Shown one piece after another: positions 58,048 to 64,000 of a stretch of 64,000 bases of DNA. The notes below the pieces were generated by a model that made no database searches, was not told the DNA's origin, and worked only from the letters and a program-made list of their open reading frames with translations. A program made the position numbers and the translations under genes. Every line of letters starts with the position of its first letter. The first letter of the stretch is position 1. Origin of the DNA: Streptomyces sp. ISL-87 (GTDB taxonomy: Bacteria > Actinomycetota > Actinomycetes > Streptomycetales > Streptomycetaceae); assembly GCF_018614095.1 (NCBI RefSeq), contig NZ_JAGGOY010000051.1, forward strand, positions 1-64,000, read 5' to 3'.

Positions 58048-60354
58048 GTGGCCGCGCAGAATGCCGCTGTCGACAGCACGGCGGATTCCGTCCGCGATCG
58101 GGAGATCGCGGTCGAGCAGACGCACCTGGACCAGGTGTACCGCCGCCTTGAGGAGAAGATCCACGAGGCAGAGTTCCTGATGAACGACGCCGCCAAGCGC
58201 GGCCAGGTGGGCACGCCCGGCGCGCTCGCCGAACGCGACGCGCAGGTCTTCCGGGCGGGTATCCACCTGAACCGGTTGAACAACGAGTTCGAGGACTTCC
58301 TCTTCGGCCGGATCGACATGGTCCTCGGTAAGGACGGGGAGCGCGGGCCCGACGGCGCGTACACCTCCGTCGAACCCGCCGACGACGCGATCCGCGCCGA
58401 CCTCACCGCCGACATCGCCGAGACGCTGCACATCGGCCGCATCGGGGTCCTGGACTCCGACTACGCGCCGCTCGTGATCGACTGGCGGGCCCCGGCGGCC
58501 GCGCCGTTCTACCGCTCCACGCCGAAGGACCCCGGCCGCGTCGTGCGCCGCCGCGTGATCCGGTCCAAGGGCCGCAAGGTGCTCGGCGTCGAGGACGACC
58601 TGATGCGCCCCGAGGTCACCGCCTTCCTGGACGGGCGGGAGCTGCCCGCCATCGGCGACGGCGCCCTGATGGCCGCGCTCGGGCGGGCCCGTACGCACTC
58701 CATGCGGGACATCGTCTCCTCCATCCAGGCCGAGCAGGACCTGGTCATCCGGGCCCCGGCCGCGTCGGTCGCCGAGGTGGCGGGCGGACCGGGCACCGGC
58801 AAGACGGCCGTCGCCCTGCACCGCGCCGCCTACCTGCTCTACCAGGACCGGCGCCGCTACTCCGGCGGCATCCTGATCGTCTCGCCGACCCCGCTGCTGG
58901 TCGCGTACACGGAGGGCGTGCTGCCCTCGCTCGGCGAGGAGGGCCAGGTCGCCATCCGGGCGCTCGGCTCGCTGGTCGACGGGGCCGAGGCGACCACGTA
59001 CGACGACCCGGCCGTGGCCCGCATCAAGGGCTCGTCGCGGATGCTGAAGGTGCTGCGCAAGGCGGTACGGGGCGCCCTGGAGCTCGGGAACGCCCCCGAC
59101 CGCCTGCGCGTGGTGGCCTTCGGGCGGCGCCAGGAACTGGAGGGCGACGAGCTCAACCGGATCCGGCAGATCGTGCTCGGCGGCACCGCGCCGGTGAACC
59201 TGCTGCGCCCGCGCGCCCGGAAGCTGCTGCTCGACGCCCTCTACGCGAAGTCCGGCGGGGCCGGCCGGCACAGCGACCCGGAGCTGGCCGCCGAGCTGCG
59301 TTCCGCCTTCGACGAGGATGTCTCCACCGAGGACGCCTTCATCGGCTTCCTGAACGCCTGGTGGCCCGAGCTCACCCCGCGCGGGGTGCTGGCCGCGATG
59401 GCCGACGAGCGCAAGCTCGGCCGCTGGTCGCGGCGGGACCTGAACCCGCGGGAGACCCGCCAGCTGGCGCGCTCGCTGCGCCGGGTGGGCCCGGACGGCA
59501 AGGGGCCGCTGTCGGTGCACGACGTAGCGCTGCTGGACGAGCTCCAGCAGTTGCTGGGCGCGCCGGCCAGGCCGAAGCGGAAGCGGGAGATGGACCCGCT
59601 GGCGCAGCTCAGCGGGCTGGAGGAGCTGATGCCGACCCGCGAGGAGACCCTGTGGGAGCGGGCCGAGCGGCTCGCGGCGGAGCGCACGGAGTACGCGCAC
59701 GTCATCGTGGACGAGGCCCAGGACCTGACGCCGATGCAGTGGCGGATGGTGGGCCGCCGGGGCCGGACCGGCACCTGGACGGTGGTCGGTGACCCGGCGC
59801 AGTCCTCCTGGACGGACCCGGACGAGGCGGCCGCGGCCCGTGACGAGGCGCTGGGGACGCGGCCGCGCCGGCGGTTCACCCTGACCGTGAACTACCGGAA
59901 CCCGGCGGAGGTCGCGGAGGTCGCGGCGCGGGTGCTGCGGCTGGCGATGCCGGGGATGGAGCCGCCGTCCGCGGTGCGCTCCACGGGGCTGGAGCCCCGC
60001 TTCACGGCTGCCGCCGGGGATCTCGGGGCGGCGGTACGGGAGGAGACCCGGCGGCTGCTGGAGCAGGTGGACGGCACGGTCGGCGTGGTCGTGGCGATGG
60101 ACCGGCGGGCGGAGGCCGCGGGCTGGCTGGCCGACCTGGGGGAGCGGGCGGTGGCGCTGGGCAGCCTGGAGGCGAAGGGGCTGGAGTACGACGCCACGGT
60201 GGTCGTCTCCCCGGCGGAGATCGCGGACGAGTCCCCGGCGGGCCTGCGGGTCCTGTACGTGGCCCTGACCCGCGCGACCCAACAACTGACGGTCGTCTCG
60301 TCCGACCGCGACACCCCCACCCCGGACGGCGTCCCGGCCCTGCTGCGTCCGTAA
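58048..60354 (+). CDS. helD: HelD-like UvrD/Rep-fold ATPase (class II, RNA polymerase-associated)
   Basis: The 768-residue protein matches actinobacterial HelD, which removes RNA polymerase from nucleic acid and recycles it. A helical N-terminal arm (about 1-115) begins a coiled region with TADSVRDREIAVEQTHLDQ. Walker A GGPGTGKT is at about 247-254; motif II VDEAQDLTPMQW is near 554-565; the UvrD-like C-terminal motifs YVALTRATQQLTVVSS close the ATPase. GTG at 58048 is chosen because AGGGGG lies about 6 bases upstream. The 3' end carries a 34-bp direct duplication. It is on the same strand as the malic enzyme gene but is separated by terminators and a probable sRNA gene. Confidence 0.92.
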   Translation: MAAQNAAVDSTADSVRDREIAVEQTHLDQVYRRLEEKIHEAEFLMNDAAKRGQVGTPGALAERDAQVFRAGIHLNRLNNEFEDFLFGRIDMVLGKDGERGPDGAYTSVEPADDAIRADLTADIAETLHIGRIGVLDSDYAPLVIDWRAPAAAPFYRSTPKDPGRVVRRRVIRSKGRKVLGVEDDLMRPEVTAFLDGRELPAIGDGALMAALGRARTHSMRDIVSSIQAEQDLVIRAPAASVAEVAGGPGTGKTAVALHRAAYLLYQDRRRYSGGILIVSPTPLLVAYTEGVLPSLGEEGQVAIRALGSLVDGAEATTYDDPAVARIKGSSRMLKVLRKAVRGALELGNAPDRLRVVAFGRRQELEGDELNRIRQIVLGGTAPVNLLRPRARKLLLDALYAKSGGAGRHSDPELAAELRSAFDEDVSTEDAFIGFLNAWWPELTPRGVLAAMADERKLGRWSRRDLNPRETRQLARSLRRVGPDGKGPLSVHDVALLDELQQLLGAPARPKRKREMDPLAQLSGLEELMPTREETLWERAERLAAERTEYAHVIVDEAQDLTPMQWRMVGRRGRTGTWTVVGDPAQSSWTDPDEAAAARDEALGTRPRRRFTLTVNYRNPAEVAEVAARVLRLAMPGMEPPSAVRSTGLEPRFTAAAGDLGAAVREETRRLLEQVDGTVGVVVAMDRRAEAAGWLADLGERAVALGSLEAKGLEYDATVVVSPAEIADESPAGLRVLYVALTRATQQLTVVSSDRDTPTPDGVPALLRP

Positions 60355-60394
60355 GCCTGCCCCGGACGGCGTCCCGGCCCTGCTGCGTCCGTAA
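60321..60394 (+). repeat. 34-bp direct duplication of the helD 3' end
   Basis: CCCGGACGGCGTCCCGGCCC and the 14 following bases through the TAA stop at 60321-60354 are repeated exactly at 60361-60394, with 6 bases between. The second copy is outside the gene. The identity suggests a recent duplication. Confidence 0.9.
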
Positions 60395-60432
60395 CCCCTG
60401 CCCCTTCCGCCTCGCCGGCGCTTGAGGCGCCT

Positions 60433-60478
60433 TCAGCCTCGTCGGCGTTTGAGGCAGGTCTGGGCAGGGCCCGGTTCC
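60433..60478. repeat. Degenerate copy of the dispersed repeat after helD
   Basis: CAGCCTCGTCGGCGTTTGAG and the following GCAGGTCTGGGCAGGGCCCG resemble the left arm of the adjacent full element with several changes. Confidence 0.75.
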
Positions 60479-60479
60479 T

Positions 60480-60608
60480 GGGTCACCTTCAGCCTCGCCG
60501 GCGTTTGAGGCGCGGGTCCGGGCGGAGCCCGGTGCCCGGCGGAGCCGGGTTCCCTGGGGCTCCGCCCCAGACCCGCGCCTCAAACGCCGGCGAGGCTGAA
60601 GGTGACCC
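60480..60608. repeat. Dispersed repeat element with perfect 39-bp inverted arms
   Basis: The left arm (60480-60518) starts GGGTCACCTTCAGCCTCGCC and the right arm (60570-60608) is its exact reverse complement over all 39 bases. The 51-base centre has two further GC hairpins, including CTGGGGCTCCGCCCCAG. Single arms or halves occur at 19478, 29409, 42889 and 56295, always near gene 3' ends. No coding sequence is present. Confidence 0.92.
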
Positions 60609-60774
60609 GGCCCAGCTGGGAAGGTGCGGGTCGGCGAGGCTGGATTGGCCCGGCCCAGCCGGGAAGCGCGGGCCGACCAGCTGGAGTGGCCCGGCGCAGC
60701 CGGGGCGGTGATGGTCGCGTACCGCCGATTGGCCGCGGCCATGGGCGTGGTCCCTGAGACAACACCCGGGAGGG

Positions 60775-60797
60775 GGATCGCTTCCGGCGATCCTTTG
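60775..60797 (+). terminator. Hairpin with T-run before the sRNA gene
   Basis: GGATCGC (60775-60781) pairs with GCGATCC (60787-60793) around TTCCG and is followed by TTTG. It terminates upstream transcription just before the sRNA -10 element. Confidence 0.7.
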
Positions 60798-60807
60798 TTA
60801 GCCTGGG

Positions 60808-60956
60808 TTACGGCACCGACTCGATCCAAGCCCCCGGGCCCAACCTTCGTCGCTTAGAGCGACCACTTGCCGCGAGGCGAGCATGGCGGGTCGGTGTCAT
60901 AGGCGTAGAAGACAGGTCTGCCCCCACCGCGGAAGCGGAGGGGGCAGACCTGTTTT
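60808..60956 (+). ncRNA. Probable structured sRNA of about 145 nt
   Basis: A -10 element TAGCCT (60799-60804) lies just after a terminator hairpin. The predicted RNA forms an outer helix CACCGAC (60814-60820)/GTCGGTG (60890-60896) enclosing the hairpins GTCGCT-TAG-AGCGAC (60849-60863) and TTGCC-GCGA-GGCGA. It ends in a very strong terminator. No open frame of note is present. The gene is flanked by helD and malic enzyme; I recall an S. coelicolor sRNA at this locus (scr2952) but cannot confirm the match. The 5' end is estimated to within a few bases. A leader/attenuator role for the malic enzyme gene is an alternative. Confidence 0.65.
60912..60956 (+). terminator. Rho-independent terminator of the sRNA
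   Basis: ACAGGTCTGCCCCC (60912-60925) pairs perfectly with GGGGGCAGACCTGT (60940-60953); the loop contains an inner CCGC-GGAA-GCGG stem. TTTT follows. It is one of the few classic U-tailed terminators in the window. Confidence 0.92.
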
Positions 60957-61038
60957 GCGTGGCCGGAAAGGGTTTCATGACCCCTTCAAATCTCGTATGG
61001 TGGAAGTGTCTTTCCGAAATTCGTAGCTGGTTACCTTT

Positions 61039-61050
61039 TACCGGCCGGTA
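61039..61050. promoter_or_regulatory. Palindrome upstream of the malic enzyme gene
   Basis: TACCGGCCGGTA is a perfect 12-bp palindrome about 95 bases before the malic enzyme ATG. It is a possible operator; a plausible -10 TATGGT lies upstream near 60998. Confidence 0.4.
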
Positions 61051-61142
61051 GGTGGGACGATCGGACAACAGGTCCCGACACACCTGCGGTGCGCGGGGCC
61101 CTGTATGTACAGAAAAACCAGGGACAGAAGAGGAACACGGCC

Positions 61143-62546
61143 ATGGCAACGGCGCCCAGCGTCTCGTACTCGATGACGGTCCGCCTGGAAGTGCCCGCGA
61201 GCGGAACCGCGGTCTCCCAGCTCACCACCGCCGTGGAGTCCTCCGGCGGTTCGGTCATCGGCCTCGACGTGACCGCATCCGGCCACGAGAAGCTCCGGAT
61301 CGACGTCACCATCGCCGCGACCTCCACCGCGCACGCCGACGAGATCGTCGAGAAGCTCCGCGGCATCGAGGGCGTCAGCCTCGGCAAGGTCTCCGACCGA
61401 ACCTTCCTGATGCACCTCGGCGGCAAGATCGAGATGGCGTCCAAGCACCCCATCCGCAACCGCGACGACCTCTCGATGATCTACACCCCGGGCGTGGCCC
61501 GCGTGTGCATGGCGATCGCCGAGAACCCCGAGGACGCGCGCCGCCTCACCATCAAGCGCAACTCCGTCGCAGTCGTGACGGACGGCTCCGCGGTGCTGGG
61601 CCTGGGCAACATCGGCCCGATGGCCGCGCTGCCCGTCATGGAGGGCAAGGCGGCCCTCTTCAAGCGGTTCGCCGGCATCGACGCCTGGCCGATCTGCCTG
61701 GACACCCAGGACAGCGACGAGATCGTGGCCATCGTCAAGGCGATCGCCCCGGGCTTCGCCGGCATCAACCTGGAGGACATCTCCGCGCCGCGCTGCTTCG
61801 AGATCGAGGCCCGGCTGCGCGAGGCCCTCGACATCCCCGTCTTCCACGACGACCAGCACGGCACCGCGATCGTCGTCCTCGCCGCCCTCACCAACGCACT
61901 TCGCGTCGTGGGCAAGGCAGTTGGGGACGTCAAGGTGGTCATGTCGGGCGCCGGCGCGGCCGGTACGGCCATCCTCAAGCTGCTCCTCGCGGCAGGCGTC
62001 AAGAACGCCGTCAGCGCCGACATCCACGGTGTCGTGCACGCGGACCGCCCCGACCTCGTCGACGCGGCCCCCGACTCGCCGCTGCGCTGGATCGCCGACA
62101 ACACCAACCCCGAGGGCTACACGGGCACTCTGAAGGAGGCCGTGGTCGGCGCCGACGTGTTCATCGGCGTCTCGGCCCCCAACGTGCTCTCCGGCGAGGA
62201 CGTCGCCGCCATGGCGGAGGGCGCGATCGTGTTCGCGCTCGCGAACCCGGACCCCGAGGTGGACCCGGCCGTCGCCCGCCAGACCGCCGCCGTCGTGGCC
62301 ACCGGCCGCTCCGACTTCCCGAACCAGATCAACAACGTGCTGGTCTTCCCGGGTGTCTTCCGCGGTCTGCTGGACGCCCAGTCCCGCACGGTGAACACCG
62401 ACATGATGCTGGCCGCCGCGACCGCGCTGGCGGACGTCGTCGGCGAGGACGAGCTGAACGCGAACTACATCATCCCGTCCGTCTTCAACGACAAGGTCGC
62501 GGGCGCGGTCGCCGGAGCCGTCCGCAAGGCCGCCTCGGCCGTCTGA
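61143..62546 (+). CDS. NAD-dependent malic enzyme with N-terminal ACT-like domain
   Basis: The 467-residue protein oxidatively decarboxylates malate to pyruvate. An ACT-like domain (about 5-85; SVSYSMTVRLEVPASGTAV) may sense an effector. The malic N-terminal domain follows with IYTPGVARVCMAIAE and VFHDDQHGTAIVVLAAL, including the metal-binding Asp pair, and the Rossmann domain has VMSGAGAAGTAIL near 268-280. In S. coelicolor the corresponding gene (SCO2951, from memory) is the NAD-type enzyme. ATG at 61143 has AGAGGA about 8 bases upstream. The gene is followed by a 440-base gap before hupA. Confidence 0.95.
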   Translation: MATAPSVSYSMTVRLEVPASGTAVSQLTTAVESSGGSVIGLDVTASGHEKLRIDVTIAATSTAHADEIVEKLRGIEGVSLGKVSDRTFLMHLGGKIEMASKHPIRNRDDLSMIYTPGVARVCMAIAENPEDARRLTIKRNSVAVVTDGSAVLGLGNIGPMAALPVMEGKAALFKRFAGIDAWPICLDTQDSDEIVAIVKAIAPGFAGINLEDISAPRCFEIEARLREALDIPVFHDDQHGTAIVVLAALTNALRVVGKAVGDVKVVMSGAGAAGTAILKLLLAAGVKNAVSADIHGVVHADRPDLVDAAPDSPLRWIADNTNPEGYTGTLKEAVVGADVFIGVSAPNVLSGEDVAAMAEGAIVFALANPDPEVDPAVARQTAAVVATGRSDFPNQINNVLVFPGVFRGLLDAQSRTVNTDMMLAAATALADVVGEDELNANYIIPSVFNDKVAGAVAGAVRKAASAV

Positions 62547-62986
62547 CGTCGGGCCGTGGGCCATCGGGCCGCCGGGCCCGCTGGGACGCCGTGCGGCACG
62601 GCTGCGCGCCGCCGTGGTGGCGCTGTGCGCGCCGCTGTGCCGGCCCGCTGTGACTGCCCTCACGGGCTCCCTGACGCCGATCCCGGCGCGTCGCGAGATG
62701 CGGGCCCGCCGGGCCGCCTCTAGGGTTGCGGGGATGCCCGCGTGGCCCGCGGTCCGCATCCACCGGATCCCTGGGTGCGGACGGAGCGTCACCGCGGCGT
62801 GACTGTGGCGCTTTTCGTGTGACCCTGGCGGGTGCCGGATTGGCTTTCCCGCCGCTGGTGGGGGCAGGATGCGTAACCGGGCGAGAGGGTCTGACGTCAG
62901 ACCCGGGTCCGGGGACTGTCCGAGGGCCCTGGCAGCATCGGCTTCGATCTCACGCCTCTAAGGCAAGTTGAACACGGGAGTACAAC
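62547..62986 (+). promoter_or_regulatory. hupA upstream region with an 18-bp palindrome
   Basis: GGGTCTGACGTCAGACCC (62887-62904) is a perfect palindrome about 83 bases before hupA. TAGGGT (62721-62726) lies 7 bases before an ATG at 62734 that opens a 22-codon frame; this looks like a leaderless start but has no known similarity. No other gene is seen in the gap. Confidence 0.5.
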
Positions 62987-63268
62987 ATGAACCGCAGTGA
63001 GCTGGTGGCCGCTCTGTCCGAGCGCGCCGAGGTGACCCGCAAGGACGCCGACGCCGTTCTGGCCGCCCTCGCCGAGACCATCGGTGAGGTTGTCGCCAAG
63101 GGCGACGAGAAGGTCACCATCCCCGGCTTCCTGACCTTCGAGCGCACCCACCGTGCCGCTCGCACCGCGCGCAACCCGCAGACCGGCGACCCCATCCAGA
63201 TCCCGGCCGGCTTCAGCGTGAAGGTCTCCGCGGGTTCCAAGCTCAAGGAAGCCGCCAAGGGCAAGTAG
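62987..63268 (+). CDS. hupA: Nucleoid-associated protein HU (HupA)
   Basis: The 93-residue protein is a classic HU: it bends DNA and organises the nucleoid as a dimer. It shows the start MNRSELVAALSERAEVTRKD and the DNA-binding beta arm GFLTFERTHRAARTARNPQT. It lacks the lysine-rich histone-like tail of the sporulation-specific HupS. ATG at 62987 has GGGAG 6 bases upstream. Two tandem terminators follow. An 18-bp palindrome upstream may be an operator. Confidence 0.97.
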   Translation: MNRSELVAALSERAEVTRKDADAVLAALAETIGEVVAKGDEKVTIPGFLTFERTHRAARTARNPQTGDPIQIPAGFSVKVSAGSKLKEAAKGK

Positions 63269-63344
63269 TCCCGCCCTTGTGCCGAGGGCCGCGCAGGCCC
63301 TCGGGACGGCTGGAGTACGCAGTACGCAGGACACGTTCAAAACG

Positions 63345-63383
63345 CCGAAGGGCGGCCACCCCAGCCGGGTGGCCGCCCTTCGG
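63345..63383. terminator. Hairpin terminator after hupA
   Basis: CCGAAGGGCGGCCACCC (63345-63361) pairs perfectly with GGGTGGCCGCCCTTCGG (63367-63383), loop CAGCC. Confidence 0.9.
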
Positions 63384-63388
63384 CCTGT

Positions 63389-63429
63389 CCAGGCCTCTCC
63401 GGGCCCCTGTGGGGCCCGGAGAGGCCTGG
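63389..63429. terminator. Second hairpin terminator between hupA and murA
   Basis: CCAGGCCTCTCCGGGCCCC (63389-63407) pairs perfectly with GGGGCCCGGAGAGGCCTGG (63411-63429) with a TGT loop. Together with the previous hairpin it insulates the convergent hupA and murA genes. Confidence 0.9.
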
Positions 63430-63463
63430 CGCGGCCTCAGCCTCAAACGAGGACGACGAGGAC

Positions 63464-64000
63464 TCAGACGAGGTCGCCGCCCGGGAGTTCGACCTTGGCG
63501 CCCAGTTCCACGAGCTTCTCCATGAAGTTCTCGTAGCCGCGGTTGATCAGGTCGATGCCGTGGACGCGCGAGGTGCCCTCGGCGGCCAGGGCCGCGATCA
63601 GGTACGAGAATCCGCCGCGCAGGTCGGGGATGACCAGGTCGGCGCCCTGAAGCTTGGTCGGGCCGGAGACGACCGCCGAGTGCAGGAAGTTGCGCTGGCC
63701 GAACCGGCACGCCGAGCCGCCCAGGCACTCCCGGTACAGCTGGATGTGCGCGCCCATCTGGTTGAGCGCCGAGGTGAAGCCGAGCCGCGACTCGTAGACC
63801 GTCTCGTGGACGATCGACAGGCCCGTGGCCTGCGTCAGCGCCACGACCAGCGGCTGCTGCCAGTCGGTCTGGAAGCCGGGGTGTACGTCCGTCTCCAGCG
63901 CGATGGCCTTCAGCGGGCCGCCCGGGTGCCAGAAGCGGATGCCCTCGTCGTCGATCTCGAACGCGCCGCCGACCCGGCGGAAGGTGTTCAGGAAGGTCAT
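63464..64000 (-). CDS. murA: UDP-N-acetylglucosamine 1-carboxyvinyltransferase MurA (C-terminal part, truncated by window edge)
   Basis: About 178 C-terminal residues of an enzyme normally near 420-450 residues are present; the start lies beyond the window. MurA transfers enolpyruvate to UDP-GlcNAc, the first committed peptidoglycan step. The visible part includes DVHPGFQTDWQQPLVVALTQ, HETVYESRLGFTSALNQMGA and DLRGGFSYLIAALAAEGTS, the conserved Arg-rich active-site loop region. The catalytic Cys lies in the missing N-terminal half. It is convergent with hupA. Confidence 0.95.
   Translation of the reverse strand: MTFLNTFRRVGGAFEIDDEGIRFWHPGGPLKAIALETDVHPGFQTDWQQPLVVALTQATGLSIVHETVYESRLGFTSALNQMGAHIQLYRECLGGSACRFGQRNFLHSAVVSGPTKLQGADLVIPDLRGGFSYLIAALAAEGTSRVHGIDLINRGYENFMEKLVELGAKVELPGGDLV

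Overview
The window is a stretch of high-GC actinobacterial chromosome, almost certainly from a Streptomyces or a very close relative. Codon third positions are nearly always G or C, many starts are GTG, several genes look leaderless, and the gene content is typical: MtrAB-LpqB, long HPF, SecA, the 180-kDa NAD-glutamate dehydrogenase, paired PkaA/PkaB-type kinases, FtsEX, SmpB and tmRNA, NarK with an NnaR-type regulator, class II HelD, HupA and MurA. From memory, the gene order follows the S. coelicolor segment running from SCO3013 down to about SCO2949. It therefore looks like conserved core chromosome with a few accessory insertions. No prophage, insertion sequence, tRNA or CRISPR array was seen.

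Layout. 1-1.5 kb: an ECF41-type sigma factor divergent from a small membrane protein. 1.5-6.9 kb (minus): a tightly overlapping DUF4129, DUF4350, MoxR, DUF58 operon preceded by a multi-pass membrane protein, divergent from 7.2-12.5 kb mtrA-mtrB-lpqB-comF. 12.9-14.5 kb: hpf and an orphan NarL-type regulator. 14.6-16.3 kb (minus): a YcaQ-like glycosylase and an acetyltransferase. 16.6-19.4 kb: secA. 19.5-26.8 kb: an Rv3235-like protein, a DUF6912 protein, a HAD hydrolase and NAD-GDH. 26.8-31.7 kb: a TagGH-like glycopolymer exporter, a TetR regulator and a GT2/TagF-like polymerase. 31.8-35.5 kb (minus): a sugar ABC importer without its own ATPase. 35.6-42.8 kb: an unusual FHA/FtsK-type protein divergent from two Ser/Thr kinases. 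43.0-45.8 kb: a 2-oxoglutarate oxygenase, prfB and a zinc-ribbon membrane peptide. 46.0-49.9 kb: ftsE, ftsX, an S41 protease, smpB and ssrA. 49.9-50.5 kb (minus): a YefM-YoeB toxin-antitoxin pair. 50.7-55.9 kb: MFS/LysR, then narK-nnaR. 56.6-64 kb: an acetyltransferase, a CGNR protein, helD, a probable sRNA, malic enzyme, hupA, and the 3' part of murA at the edge.

How the parts may work together. Several neighbourhoods share themes: envelope and division signalling (MtrAB-LpqB, FtsEX plus S41 protease, the MoxR module, glycopolymer export, MurA); translation quality control and ribosome rescue (HPF, RF2, SmpB, tmRNA, and YoeB, whose mRNA cleavage creates tmRNA substrates); nitrogen and carbon metabolism (NAD-GDH, NarK and NnaR with GlnR-like boxes, malic enzyme); and phospho-signalling (two kinases beside an FHA protein). 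The strongest leads are the FHA/FtsK protein with an Arg in place of the Walker A Lys and a Gly-Ser repeat where a membrane anchor would be expected; a structured RNA with its own terminator between helD and the malic enzyme gene; a dispersed Streptomyces repeat with perfect 39-bp inverted arms; a GTAC operator array at the toxin-antitoxin promoter; sequence matches to ECF41, sigma-R, MtrA and GlnR sites; and only two in-frame TTA (bldA) codons found by eye, one in the sugar-binding lipoprotein and one in the S41 protease.
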